Positions 36,445 through 46,294 are shown, counted from the first letter of the stretch. The stretch: 64,000 nucleotides of DNA from Calidifontimicrobium sp035325925 (GCF_035325925.1 NZ_DAOKZA010000014.1:1-64000), one strand, 5' to 3'. Notes: generated from the letters alone by a model not told the origin. Translations and numbers: made by a program.

Positions 36445-37494
36445 TCAGTCGGCCAGGCAAGCGCGCAGGCCGCGGTCGAGTTGCGCCTCGTCAAGTTCGC
36501 GGCCGATGAACACCAGCTTGCTCTGCGGCTTGCGCCCGCCCCAGTCGTCGGCCGGCTGCAGGTCGATCAGCCGGTGCACGCCCTGCAGCACGTGGCGGCG
36601 CTCGTCGCCGTCGATCGCGACGATGCCCTTGAGGCGGAACAGCTGGTCGCCGCGCGCGTCGGCCAGCGTCGCGAGCCAGTCGAGCAGGCGCTGACGGTCG
36701 AACGCGGCGTCGAAGACGCGCGACACCGAGTCGACCGAGGGGTCGTGCGCGTGGCCCGGCGCATCGGCGTGGGCGTGCGCGTGGTCGCAGTGCGCGTCGC
36801 ACGCGTGCGCCAGCGCGTCGTCCTGCAGCACCATCGGCGGCGGCAGGAAGCCGCTGATGCCCAGGATGCGTCCGACGTCGACCCTGGCGTAGCTCGAGCG
36901 CAGCATCTCGGCGGTCTCGTTGATCGCGCGCACGCGCGCCTCGAGCGTCGTGAGCTCGTCCCCGGTCGCGAGGTCGACCTTGTTGATCACGATGCGGTCG
37001 GCGGTGACGATCTGCTCGACCGCCTGGTTGTCGGCGCCGTCGAGCCGCGGGTCGTCGAGGTGCGCCAGCGCATGCTTCGCGTCGACCAGCGTGACGATGG
37101 CGTCGAGCCGCACCTGGCGCGCGACCTCGTGGTCCATGAAGAAGGTCGCCGCCACCGGCGTCGGGTCGGCCAGCCCGCTGGTCTCGACCAGGATGTGGTC
37201 GAAGCGCTCGCGCCGCGCGAGCAGCTTGCCCAGCACCTGCACCAGGTCCTCGCGCACGTCGGCGACGCAGCAGATGCACCCGTTGGTCATCTGGTAGATC
37301 TCCTCCTCGCTGCTGAGCACGAGGTCGGAGTCGACGTCGATCTCGCCGAACTCGTTCTCGATCACCGCGATGCGGTGGCCGTGGCGCTCGGTCAGGATGT
37401 GGTTCAGCAGCGTCGTCTTGCCCGCGCCCAGGAACCCGGTGAGGATCGTCACCGGCACCGGACGCGCGCGCGCGAACAGCGTGGGCTCGCTCAT
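36445..37494 (-). CDS. CobW/P47K-family GTPase (metallochaperone)
   Basis: 349 residues. Walker A GFLGAGKTTLLNH, Glu-rich switch VIENEFGEIDVDS, the CxCC metal-binding site NGCICC, and NKVDLATGDE for guanine. A His/Asp-rich insert (CDAHCDHAHAHADAPGHAHD) in the middle is typical of zinc- or other metal-handling members. The C-terminal CobW_C domain contains LFRLKGIVAIDGDERRHVLQGV. Encoded between the Mo subunit (ATGA overlap) and XdhC, so it probably helps to metallate an enzyme of this cluster. This is an uncommon companion for a Mo hydroxylase; the amidohydrolases could be its clients too. Confidence 0.92.
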   Translation of the reverse strand: MSEPTLFARARPVPVTILTGFLGAGKTTLLNHILTERHGHRIAVIENEFGEIDVDSDLVLSSEEEIYQMTNGCICCVADVREDLVQVLGKLLARRERFDHILVETSGLADPTPVAATFFMDHEVARQVRLDAIVTLVDAKHALAHLDDPRLDGADNQAVEQIVTADRIVINKVDLATGDELTTLEARVRAINETAEMLRSSYARVDVGRILGISGFLPPPMVLQDDALAHACDAHCDHAHAHADAPGHAHDPSVDSVSRVFDAAFDRQRLLDWLATLADARGDQLFRLKGIVAIDGDERRHVLQGVHRLIDLQPADDWGGRKPQSKLVFIGRELDEAQLDRGLRACLAD

Positions 37495-39815
37495 GGATTC
37501 ACCTCGGCCAGGGCCTGCAGGACCTTCTCGGGGGTGATCGGGAAGGCGCGGAAGCGCACGCCGATCGCGTCGTGCACCGCATTGGCGATCGCCGGCCCGA
37601 TCGCGATGATCGGGTCCTCGCCGATGCCCTTGGCGCCGTACGGGCCGCCGGGGTCGGGGGCGGTCTCGAGCATGATCGTGCGGATCGGCGGCATGTCCAT
37701 CGACAGGGGCATCTTGTAGTCGACGAAGCTGGCGTTCAGCGAACGGCCGGTCCGGGGGTCGACCAGGTGGTCCTCGGTCAGCGTATGGCCGATGCCCTGC
37801 TGGATGCCGCCCTCGATCTGTCCCGACGCCGCCACCGGGTGGATCACCTTGCCGAACTCGTGCACCGGCACGACCTGCAGCACCTCGATCTGCCCGGTCT
37901 CGGTGTCGACCGCGACCTCGACGAAGTGCGCGGCGAACGAGTAGGCCTTGGTCGGCGTGTAGCTGCCGTGGCCGACGAGGTGCGCCGACGGAATGCCGAG
38001 CGCCGGCTGCATGACCTCGCGCACGCCGACGCTGCGCTGCGGGTGACCGGTCACCGAGACGACGCCGTCGCGCACCACGAGGTCGCGCGGTGGCGCGTCG
38101 AGCCGCTGCGCGGCGCGCTCGAGCATCTGCGCCTTGACCTGCTGCGCCGCGATCTGCGCCGCGCGCCCGACCATGAACGTGGTGTGGCTGGCGAAGGCGC
38201 CGATGTCCCACGGCACGACGTCGGTGTCGCCGTGCACCACCGAGACGTCGTCGAACTTCACGCCCAGTTCCTCGGCGACGATCTGCGCCAGCGCGGTGTG
38301 CGCACCGGTGCCCAGGCCCGCGGCGCCGGTCAGCAGCGTCGCGCTGCCGTCCTCGTTCATCTTGACGATGGCATTGCCCTGTTCCTTGATGCCGGGGTAG
38401 GCGCTCGAGCCGTGCATCTCGCAGCCGATGCCCCAGCCGTAGCGCAGCGCACCCTTGGGCGCGCGCTTGCGCGGGCGCTCGACGCCCCAGCCGACTTCGG
38501 CCATGCCGCGGCGGATGCAGTCCTCCAGGCCGTGGCCGACCAGCGGGTGGCCCGACGGCGCGACGTCGCCGTCGCGCACCGCGTTCTTCAGCTTCAGCGC
38601 CGCCGGGTCCAGGCCGAGCCTCTCGGCCGCCTCGTCCATCTGCAGGTCGAGCGCCCAGTACGCCTGCACCACCCCGTAGCCGCGGAACGCGCCGGCGATC
38701 GGGTTGTTGGTGTAGACGCACAGGCCCTCGAGGTCGACGTTCTCGCAGCGGTACAGCGAGGTCAGCGATGCGGTGCCGACGTTGGTCACGCCCGGCCCGT
38801 GCGAGCCGTAGGCCCCCGAGTCGTACACCAGGCGCGCCTGGCGTGCGGTGATCGTGCCGTCACGCTTGAACCCCTGCTTGAGCCAGATGCGGCACGGGTG
38901 ACGCGATCGCCCGCCGAGGAAGGTCTCCTTGCGCGTGAACTCCATCTTCACCGGCTTGCGCGTCTGCCTGGCGAGCAGCGCGCACAGGAACTCGTGCTGG
39001 AACAGGTCCTGCTTGGCGCCGAATCCGCCCCCCATGTGGTCGACGAGCACGCGCACGTGGTTCAGCGGCAGCCCGAGCACCTCGGCGAGCGCGCCGCGCA
39101 CCATGAACGCGGTCTGCGTCGAGCTCCACATCGTCAGCTTGCCGTTGCCGTCCCACTGTGCGACGCAGACGTTGGGCTCCATGTACGCCGGCGTCGGGCG
39201 GCCGGTGCGGTACTCGCCCTCGATCACGACGTCGGCGTCGGCGAAGCCACGTTCGACGTCGCCGCGCACGACGCGCGTGGGCGGCTGCACGAGGTTGCCG
39301 CCGGGGCCGACGTCGTGGATCAGCGGTGCACCGGGGGCGCGCGCGGCGTCGGTGTCGAACACCGCCGGCAGCGGCTCGTACTCGACTTCGATCAGCGCGA
39401 GCGCCTGCTCGGCGATCTCCTCGCTGACCGCGGCGACCGCGGCCACGCCCTCGCCCCAGTAACGCACCTTGCGGTCGAGGATGTACTGGTCCTTCGTGCA
39501 CGACGCCGAGCGCGGGTGCGGCGAGCCGTAATGCAGCACGCGCGGCACGTTCTCGTGCGTGAGCACCGCCTTGACGCCGGGCAGCGCCAGCGCGCGCGAC
39601 GCGTCGATGCGCACGATGCGCGCGTGTGCGACCTGGCTGCGCAGCGTCTTGCCGTACAGCATGCCGGGCAGTTGCAGGTCGCCGACGTAGACGGCGTTGC
39701 CGGTGACCTTGTCGAGCAGGTCGCGGCGCTTGACGCTGTGGCCGACCACCGCCAGGGCGCCGGCGGCCTCGGGCTGCGCCAGCGCGCGCGCCTCGTCGAT
39801 CACGTGCGCGTTCAT
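37491..39815 (-). CDS. Xanthine dehydrogenase-family molybdopterin-binding (large) subunit, second copy
   Basis: 774 residues. The hammerhead domain starts at about residue 35 (DLLDKVTGNAVYVGDLQLPG) and is followed by Mo-cofactor motifs HMGGGFGAKQDLFQHE, FRGYGVVQAYWALDLQ and YGAKGIGEDP, where the Glu is the catalytic base. It is not a close paralogue of the large subunit at 5365; the sequences differ along most of their length. The hydroxylated substrate may be a heteroaromatic acid, an aldehyde or a hydroxybenzoyl/furoyl-CoA-type thioester; PHPRSASCTKDQY and EPNVCVAQWDG are not diagnostic to me. ATG 39815 has GGAGG upstream and overlaps the FeS gene stop. Confidence 0.93.
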   Translation of the reverse strand: MNAHVIDEARALAQPEAAGALAVVGHSVKRRDLLDKVTGNAVYVGDLQLPGMLYGKTLRSQVAHARIVRIDASRALALPGVKAVLTHENVPRVLHYGSPHPRSASCTKDQYILDRKVRYWGEGVAAVAAVSEEIAEQALALIEVEYEPLPAVFDTDAARAPGAPLIHDVGPGGNLVQPPTRVVRGDVERGFADADVVIEGEYRTGRPTPAYMEPNVCVAQWDGNGKLTMWSSTQTAFMVRGALAEVLGLPLNHVRVLVDHMGGGFGAKQDLFQHEFLCALLARQTRKPVKMEFTRKETFLGGRSRHPCRIWLKQGFKRDGTITARQARLVYDSGAYGSHGPGVTNVGTASLTSLYRCENVDLEGLCVYTNNPIAGAFRGYGVVQAYWALDLQMDEAAERLGLDPAALKLKNAVRDGDVAPSGHPLVGHGLEDCIRRGMAEVGWGVERPRKRAPKGALRYGWGIGCEMHGSSAYPGIKEQGNAIVKMNEDGSATLLTGAAGLGTGAHTALAQIVAEELGVKFDDVSVVHGDTDVVPWDIGAFASHTTFMVGRAAQIAAQQVKAQMLERAAQRLDAPPRDLVVRDGVVSVTGHPQRSVGVREVMQPALGIPSAHLVGHGSYTPTKAYSFAAHFVEVAVDTETGQIEVLQVVPVHEFGKVIHPVAASGQIEGGIQQGIGHTLTEDHLVDPRTGRSLNASFVDYKMPLSMDMPPIRTIMLETAPDPGGPYGAKGIGEDPIIAIGPAIANAVHDAIGVRFRAFPITPEKVLQALAEVNP

Positions 39816-40288
39816 GCCGCGACCTCCTGCCGCGCGCAGCGCTGCACCGCCTCGACGATCTTCGTGTAGCCGGTGCAGCGGCAGATGTTGCCGGCCAGCG
39901 CGAAGCGGATCTCGGCCTCGGTCGGGTTCGGGTTCTCGTCGAGCAGCGCCTTGGCCATCATCAGCACGCCGGGGGTGCAGAAGCCGCACTGCGCCGCGCC
40001 GCACTGCATGAACTGCTCCTGCAGCGGATGCACGTGGTCGGGGCCGGGCTGCAGGCCCTCGATGGTCTGCACCTCGGCAGCTTCGGCCTCGACGGCGAGC
40101 ACCAGGCAGGCGTTGACCGGGCGACCGTCGACGACGACGGTGCACGCCCCGCAGTCGCCGACGTCGCAGCCCTTCTTGGTGCCGGTCAGCGCGGCCTCGA
40201 CGCGCAGGGCGTCGAGCAGGCTGCGGTGCGGCTCGACGTGCAGCTCACGCGGCTCGCCGTTGATCGTCAGCTTCACCAGTCGTTTCAT
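39812..40288 (-). CDS. 2Fe-2S small subunit of the second molybdenum hydroxylase
   Basis: 158 residues. Proximal cluster Cys in KKGCDVGDCGACTVVV with a later NAC, distal cluster in QCGFCTPGVLM and ICRCTGYTKIVEAV. Residue spacing is standard. ATG 40288 overlaps the FAD-subunit stop (ATGA) and the TGA overlaps the large-subunit ATG, so the M-S-L genes are translationally chained as in the first Mo operon. Confidence 0.94.
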   Translation of the reverse strand: MKRLVKLTINGEPRELHVEPHRSLLDALRVEAALTGTKKGCDVGDCGACTVVVDGRPVNACLVLAVEAEAAEVQTIEGLQPGPDHVHPLQEQFMQCGAAQCGFCTPGVLMMAKALLDENPNPTEAEIRFALAGNICRCTGYTKIVEAVQRCARQEVAA

Positions 40289-41151
40289 CGTGCTCGCTCC
40301 AGGGATTGTTCGATCGCGCGCCGGGTCAGCACGCCGACCATGCGGCGGCGGTACTCGGCGCTCGCGCGCACGTCGCTGATCGGCCGGCTCTCGTCCATCG
40401 CGGTGCGCGAGACGACCTCGAGCAGGCCCGGGCCGACCCGCTCGCCGCGCAGCATGTCCTCGGCGCGGCGTGCGCGCATCGGCGTCGGCGCGACGGCACC
40501 GAGCACGATGCGCACGCCGTCGACCGCGCCGTCGTCGGCCAGCGTCAGCGACACCGCGACGCCGACGGTGGCCAGCTCCATCGCCTTGCGCCGGCCGTGC
40601 TTCAGGTAAGCCTTGCCGCTGCGCGCCGGCGGGGGCGGCAGCGTGAACGCGGTGACGATCTCGTCGCGCGCGAGCACGGTGCGCCCCGGCCCGGTGAAGA
40701 AGTCCTCGGCCGCGATGCGACGCGCACCGTCGGGCCCGTGCGCATGCACGACGCCGGCGTCGGCGATCAGCGGCGGCAGCGTGTCGGCCGACGGCGAGGC
40801 GCGGCAGACGTTGCCGGCCAGCGTGGCGCGGCAGCGCACCTGGATCGACCCGAGCTCGCGCGCCGCCTGCCACAGCCCTGCGTAGTGGCGCTGCACGTCG
40901 GGCGAGGTCTCGATGTCGCGCACCCTGACGAGCGCGCCGACGTGCAGGCCGTCGCGCGCGTCGTAGCTCAGGCGGTCGAGCGCCGGCACGCGCTTCAGGT
41001 TGATCAGGTGCGCCGGCCTGCGCACCTGCTCCTTCATCTCGACCAGCAGGTCGGTGCCGCCGGCGAACACGCTGGCCTGGCCGTCGTGGCAGCGCAGCAG
41101 CGCGACGACATCGTCGAGCGTGGTCGGCGCGTGGTAGTCGAAGGGCCTCAT
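40285..41151 (-). CDS. FAD-binding medium subunit of the second molybdenum hydroxylase
   Basis: 288 residues starting MRPFDYHAPTTLDDVVALL, the typical family start. I chose ATG 41151 because GAGGGA stands 8-9 bases before it and the alternative ATG 41184 has no ribosome site. FAD motifs are VFAGGTDLLVEMK and the substituted second loop VRCRATLAGNVCRASPSAD. The C-terminal domain ends DVRASAEYRRRMVGVL. First gene of a five-gene minus-strand operon (FAD, FeS, Mo subunits, CobW, XdhC), with a 327-bp control region upstream. Confidence 0.93.
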   Translation of the reverse strand: MRPFDYHAPTTLDDVVALLRCHDGQASVFAGGTDLLVEMKEQVRRPAHLINLKRVPALDRLSYDARDGLHVGALVRVRDIETSPDVQRHYAGLWQAARELGSIQVRCRATLAGNVCRASPSADTLPPLIADAGVVHAHGPDGARRIAAEDFFTGPGRTVLARDEIVTAFTLPPPPARSGKAYLKHGRRKAMELATVGVAVSLTLADDGAVDGVRIVLGAVAPTPMRARRAEDMLRGERVGPGLLEVVSRTAMDESRPISDVRASAEYRRRMVGVLTRRAIEQSLERAR

Positions 41152-41478
41152 CGGCAGTTCCCTCACGGTGTCTGACGCGTGCATCGTGCAGGGCCGCCCC
41201 CGATCGGTAAACGGGCTGAGTCGTATATCTTGATCGGATCACTCGATGAGTGCCGCTCGATGCCGCGGCGCCCGTCGTCGCCGGGTCGGCATGGGGACGG
41301 CCCGCGCGGGTCGGACCGGTGCGGTCGCCCGCGCTGCGCACTGCCGCGGCCTTGGCGGGTCGGCTGCCCGCGCTCCGCGGCGGCGCCGTCGTGCGGTGCG
41401 GGTGCACCCGGCTTCAGCATGCGCACGCCTCGCGCACGGCGGGTGCAGCGGGCCCCGGCGCCGCGCCGAGCCGGCGCG
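41152..41478. other. Intergenic control region of the second Mo-hydroxylase operon
   Basis: 327 bp between the UbiX stop and the FAD-subunit start, both on the minus strand. It contains an AT-rich island at 41221-41245 with a perfect 11-bp palindrome and a degenerate copy of the GATCAA/TAT motif. The remainder (41250-41478) is plain GC-rich sequence in which I find no supported gene. Confidence 0.6.
41222..41241 (-). promoter_or_regulatory. Palindrome TGATCGGATCA and LysR-motif-like sequence
   Basis: TGATC-G-GATCA is a perfect palindrome at 41231-41241. Read on the minus strand toward the FAD gene, the sequence is GATCAAGATATACG (41222-41235). This keeps GATCAA-N2-TAT-N-C of the motif at 30264 and 46295, in the same orientation relative to the gene served and about 70 bp from the start codon. 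Confidence 0.5.
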
Positions 41479-42072
41479 TCAGCCCGCGACCGCCGCCCTG
41501 CGCTCGGCCGCCGTACCGGCCCAGCGGTGCACGGTGCCGACGTCGAGGTCGAACAGGTCGAGCACGCGGCCCAGCGTGTGGTCGACCATCTCGGCCAGGT
41601 TCGCCGGACGGGCGTAGAACGCCGGCACCGGCGGCGCGACGATCGCGCCCATCTCGGTGACCGCGACCATGTTGCGCAGGTGCACCAGGCTCAGCGGCGT
41701 CTCGCGCGCGAGCAGCACCAGGCGCCTGCGCTCCTTGAGCATCACGTCGGCGGCACGTGCGATCAGCGACGCCGCGTTGCCGGTGGCGATCTCGGCCAGC
41801 GTCTTCATCGAGCACGGCGCCACGACCATCCCCAGCGTGCGGTACGAGCCGCTCGCGACGCACGCACCGACGTCGCCGTTCGAGTGCACCTGGTGCGCCA
41901 GCGCGTGCAGGTCGGCGAGCTTGGTCCCGCTCTCGCAGGCCATCGTCAGCTTCGCGGCGCGGCTGACGACCAGGTGCACCTCGAGGTCGTCGACGCCGCG
42001 CAGCAGCTCGAGCAGCCGCTGGCCGTAGACGAAGCCCGACGCGCCGCTGATGCCGACGACGATGCGGCGCAT
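41479..42072 (-). CDS. ubiX: UbiX-family flavin prenyltransferase
   Basis: 197 residues. N-terminal RRIVVGISGASGFVYGQRLLELL is the FMN-phosphate loop; VVAPCSMKTLAEIATGNA and the later LLARETPLSLVHLRNMVAV are diagnostic for UbiX/Pad1. It prenylates FMN to make prFMN, the cofactor needed by UbiD decarboxylases such as the one at 32265. It is the last gene of the importer/deaminase operon, 8 bp after the amidohydrolase. Because it sits in a catabolic operon, this is probably a dedicated copy and not the ubiquinone-biosynthesis UbiX. Confidence 0.94.
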   Translation of the reverse strand: MRRIVVGISGASGFVYGQRLLELLRGVDDLEVHLVVSRAAKLTMACESGTKLADLHALAHQVHSNGDVGACVASGSYRTLGMVVAPCSMKTLAEIATGNAASLIARAADVMLKERRRLVLLARETPLSLVHLRNMVAVTEMGAIVAPPVPAFYARPANLAEMVDHTLGRVLDLFDLDVGTVHRWAGTAAERRAAVAG

Positions 42073-42080
42073 CGCCACGC

Positions 42081-43499
42081 TCAGCCCGCGGCGATGCGAC
42101 GCACCGCGGCGCGCGCCTCGTCGCGCAGCGCCGCCAGGTCGAGGCCCGGGACCGCGTCGTCCTCGGCGACGACGCGCCCGTCGCACAGCAGCCACTTCAG
42201 CCGCGGGCGCGCGCCGCTGGCCACCGGCGCGACGCCCGGGTCGTGCAGGCCGAAGAAGCGCGGGTCGTCGAGCGACCACACCGCCAGGTCGGCGGCCATG
42301 CCCGGCGCCAGCGTGCCGACGCCGTCGAAGCCGAGCACGCGCGCGCCGCCGGCGCTGGCCCAGTGCATCACGTCGTACGCGGTGACCGCGTCGGCGCCCG
42401 CCTCGCCCTGGCCTTCGGGCCGCGCGCGCGACCGGCTGCCCGCGTGCGCGCGGTGCACCAGCCACGCGAAGTGCAGTTCGCTCGCCATGTCGGCCGCTTC
42501 GTTCGACGCGGCGCCGTCGACGCCGATCGACACCGGTGCACCGAGCCGTGCCAGCGCCGGCGCCGGCGCCACGCCGCTGCCCAGCCTGCCGTTGCTCTGC
42601 GGGCAGTGCGCGATGCCGGTGCCGGTGGACGCCAGCAGACGCTGCTCCGACGGCGAGACGTGCACCAGGTGCGCGAACCACACGTCGGGCCCCAGCCATT
42701 CGTGCTCGGCCGCGAACTCGACCGGCAGCATGCCGTGCTGCTGGCGCACGTGCTCGATCGTGGCCACCGTCTCCGACAGGTGCGAGTGCAGCGGCACGCC
42801 CATCGCGCGCGCCGCGCGTGCCACCGGCTTCAGCTCGTCGGCGCGCAGCGAGACGTTGATCGTCGTCGGGGCGAACGCGACGCGGCGCATCGCGCGCGAT
42901 CCGCGCTGATGGAAGCGCTGCACCGTGCGCTCGACGTCGGCGAGCATGCCGTCGAGCCTCTCCGGGCGCTGGTGCGCCGGCGCGTCGGCCTCGACGTGGC
43001 GCACCTGCGTCGCCCCGCCGCGCAGCAGCATGAAGCGCAGCCCGAGCCGCTCGGCCTCGTCGAACAGCACCGCCGACGTGTCGAAGCCGATGCCCGGGTG
43101 GTAGAGGTAGTGGTGATCGGCCACCGTCGTGCAGCCCGACAGCAGCAGTTCGACCAGGCCGATGCGCGCCGCCAGCCGCAGCGTCGCCTCGTCGAACGCG
43201 CCGCGGTGACGGTACGGGACCGCCTGCAGCCACGGCATCAGCGTGCGGTCGATGCCTGCCGGAACGCCCTTGAGCAGCGACTGGAACAGATGGTGGTGCG
43301 TGTTGACCCAGCCCGGCGTGACGACGCAGTGCGCGGCGTCGAGCACGCGCTCGCCGGGCCGGGCGTCGAGCCCCCGGCCGACCTCGACGACGACGCCGTC
43401 GGCCACGCGCAGGTCGCTGGCGTCGCTGCGTGCCGCGGCGCCGGCGGCACCGGTGACCAGCGCGTCGGCGCCGCGGATCAGGTAGCGGCCGGCGCTCAA
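42081..43499 (-). CDS. 8-oxoguanine deaminase-like amidohydrolase (SAH/guanine deaminase superfamily)
   Basis: 472 residues. Metal ligands: HxH in NTHHHLFQSLLKG, then LHSHLSET (His) and the Asp in VSIGVDGAASNE. VADHHYLYHPGIGFDTSAVLFDEAERLGLR resembles 8-oxoguanine deaminases, which convert 8-oxoguanine to urate and ammonia; this matches the urate pathway elsewhere in the window. The start is TTG 43499, because its TTGA overlaps the upstream permease stop and no ATG/GTG lies nearby. Follows importer genes and precedes ubiX. A deaminase or hydrolase for another heterocycle is possible; the substrate is inferred. Confidence 0.8.
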   Translation of the reverse strand: MSAGRYLIRGADALVTGAAGAAARSDASDLRVADGVVVEVGRGLDARPGERVLDAAHCVVTPGWVNTHHHLFQSLLKGVPAGIDRTLMPWLQAVPYRHRGAFDEATLRLAARIGLVELLLSGCTTVADHHYLYHPGIGFDTSAVLFDEAERLGLRFMLLRGGATQVRHVEADAPAHQRPERLDGMLADVERTVQRFHQRGSRAMRRVAFAPTTINVSLRADELKPVARAARAMGVPLHSHLSETVATIEHVRQQHGMLPVEFAAEHEWLGPDVWFAHLVHVSPSEQRLLASTGTGIAHCPQSNGRLGSGVAPAPALARLGAPVSIGVDGAASNEAADMASELHFAWLVHRAHAGSRSRARPEGQGEAGADAVTAYDVMHWASAGGARVLGFDGVGTLAPGMAADLAVWSLDDPRFFGLHDPGVAPVASGARPRLKWLLCDGRVVAEDDAVPGLDLAALRDEARAAVRRIAAG

Positions 43500-44320
43500 T
43501 GGTCCATCTCGCTTTCGTGCCAGCCGCCCAGCGCCCACTTCGACAGCGCCGCCATCGCCATGAACAGCACGATGCCGGTAGCGGTGATCAGCAGCAGCGC
43601 CGCGAACAGCCGCGGGATGTTGAGCTGGAAGCCCGACTGCAGGATCTGGTACGCCAGCCCCGACGCGGTGCCTCCGGTGCCGGCGACGAACTCGGCGACC
43701 ACCGCGCCGATCAGCGCCAGACCGCTCGAGATGCGCAGGCCGCCGAAGAAGTACGGCAGCGCCGAGGGCACGCGCAGCCGCATCAGCGTCTGCCAGCGGT
43801 TCGCGCGGTTGAGCTTGAACAGGTTCTTCAGCCCCGGGTTGACGCTGCGCAGGCCGAGGATCGTGTTGCTGATGATCGGGAACAGCGCGACGATGGTCGC
43901 GCAGATCACCATCGCCGGGATCGGGTCGCGAACCCAGATGATGATCAGCGGCGCGATCGCGACGATCGGCGTGACCTGCAGGATGATCGCGTACGGGAAC
44001 AGGCTGACCTCGATCAGCTTGCTCTGCACGAACAGGAACGCCGCGGCCACGCCCAGCACGACGGCCAGCGCGAACGCGGCGAAGGTGATCTTCAGCGTCG
44101 TCATCAGCGCCGACGACAGCAGCGCCCAGTCGGCGACCAGCGTGCGCGCGATCTCCAGCGGCGACGGCACCAGGTAGGCCGGCACCTCGAACCAGGTGCA
44201 CACGGCCTGCCACAGCGCGATCAGCAGCACGCCCAGGGTGGCCGGTGCGCCGACGCGCACGGTGGTGCGGTCGGCCAGCGCCGGCACGTCGCCGGCGGTG
44301 ACGGTGGGGGTGGCGCTCAT
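43496..44320 (-). CDS. NitT/TauT-type ABC transporter permease
   Basis: 274 residues with about six membrane helices and the binding-protein-dependent transport (BPD_transp_1) core, including the EAA-like loop with RVPSALPYFFGGLRISSGLALIGAVVAEF. LLIALWQAVCTWFEVPAYLVPSP at the N-terminus is typical of nitrate/sulfonate/thiamine-precursor permeases. GGAGAAC precedes ATG 44320. It pairs with the ATPase and binding protein just upstream. It probably imports an aromatic, purine or pyrimidine compound for the deaminase and decarboxylase genes. Confidence 0.92.
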   Translation of the reverse strand: MSATPTVTAGDVPALADRTTVRVGAPATLGVLLIALWQAVCTWFEVPAYLVPSPLEIARTLVADWALLSSALMTTLKITFAAFALAVVLGVAAAFLFVQSKLIEVSLFPYAIILQVTPIVAIAPLIIIWVRDPIPAMVICATIVALFPIISNTILGLRSVNPGLKNLFKLNRANRWQTLMRLRVPSALPYFFGGLRISSGLALIGAVVAEFVAGTGGTASGLAYQILQSGFQLNIPRLFAALLLITATGIVLFMAMAALSKWALGGWHESEMDH

Positions 44321-44348
44321 GGGGTTCTCCGGCGGTGGGCGGCGGCGC

Positions 44349-45188
<840 letters not shown>

Positions 45189-45213
45189 TCGCTGGCTCCC
45201 GGTGGTGGCCGCG

Positions 45214-46200
45214 TCAGGGCATGATGCCCAGGTCCTTGACGAACTTCGTCGTGTACGCGCGCTTCCAGTCGGTGTCGGGCTTGAGCAGCCCCCACTCGAC
45301 CATGAACTTCGCGGTGCGCTCCCAGCGCTCGTCGGTCATGATGCCGATACCCAGCCTGGCCGCGTCGCCGCCGGTGACCACGCCCATCTCCTTGAGCTTG
45401 GCCAGCCCGAAGGCCAGCTGGCCGTCGGTCATGTTCGGGTTGTCCTTCTTGATCAGCTCGTTGGCCGGCGCCGGGTTCGCGAGGTAGCTCTTCCAGCCCT
45501 CGATCGACGCGCGCACGAAGCGCTGCACCACGTCGGGCTTCTCGTCGACCATCTTGCGCGTCGTCGTCAGCGCCTGCGTGTACGGCGGGTAGCCGTGCGC
45601 CGACAGCAGGAAGAAGTTGGTCTTCAGCCCGCGCTGCTGCGCCTGGTACGGCTCGGACGACGGGAACGCCTGCTGCACGATGTTGCGGTCGGCGAAGAAC
45701 GGCTGCATGTTGAAGGTGTACGGACGCATGTGCGCGTCGGTCAGGCCGTACTTCTTCTTCACCCACGGCCACCAGTAGGTGGTGCCGGTGCCGGCGACGA
45801 GCACCGTGCGGTCCTTCAGCTGCGACAGGTCGGTGACGTCGTCGTGCGCCAGCAGGCCCTGGATGTCGAACTGAAACGGCGCCGCGACGGTGACCAGCGG
45901 GAAGCCGCGCTCGACGCCCGACAGCACCGCGAAGTCGTAGTTCATGACGAAGTCGCTCTGCCCGGCCAGCAGCAGCTGGATGCCGTTGACCTGCGGCCCG
46001 CCCATGCGGATCGTCACGTCGAGCCCGTGCTTCTTGTAGATCCCGGTGGCCAGCGCCTGATACAGCCCGCCGTGTTCGGCCTGCGCGAACCAGGTCGTGG
46101 TCACGCTCACCTTGTCCTGCGCGTGCACCGCGGCGCCGGCGGCGATCAGCAGCGCCGCCGCCAGTCCACGTCCCCATCGCATCAGCATCGAATGCGCCAT
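45214..46200 (-). CDS. NitT/TauT (NMT1/THI5-like) substrate-binding protein
   Basis: 328 residues with a signal peptide (MRWGRGLAAALLIAAGAAVHAQ). The mature protein begins DKVSVTTTWFAQAEHGGLYQALATGIYKKHGLDV, characteristic of the NMT1/THI5 fold that binds pyrimidine-like and aromatic ligands. PQVNGIQLLLAGQSDFVMNYDF lines the predicted pocket. AGGAG lies 7-8 bases before ATG 46200. First gene of the importer-deaminase-ubiX operon and divergent from lysR, which probably controls it. Confidence 0.92.
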   Translation of the reverse strand: MAHSMLMRWGRGLAAALLIAAGAAVHAQDKVSVTTTWFAQAEHGGLYQALATGIYKKHGLDVTIRMGGPQVNGIQLLLAGQSDFVMNYDFAVLSGVERGFPLVTVAAPFQFDIQGLLAHDDVTDLSQLKDRTVLVAGTGTTYWWPWVKKKYGLTDAHMRPYTFNMQPFFADRNIVQQAFPSSEPYQAQQRGLKTNFFLLSAHGYPPYTQALTTTRKMVDEKPDVVQRFVRASIEGWKSYLANPAPANELIKKDNPNMTDGQLAFGLAKLKEMGVVTGGDAARLGIGIMTDERWERTAKFMVEWGLLKPDTDWKRAYTTKFVKDLGIMP

Positions 46201-46294
46201 TCGTCGTCTCCTGTTGCATGTGCTCTGTCGGCACGGTGGTCGAAACCGTCGATGCATCGTTGCATCTCATCGCTCATCGAGGAACGGGCATACT

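Noticed and set aside
36445..37494. CobW as a cobalamin-synthesis gene supporting the B12 mutase
   Set aside because: It is in the Mo-hydroxylase operon with no cob genes nearby; the family is broader than B12 synthesis.
41479..42072. UbiX for ubiquinone synthesis
   Set aside because: Lies in a catabolic importer operon and is linked by a promoter motif to a UbiD; no other ubi gene is near.
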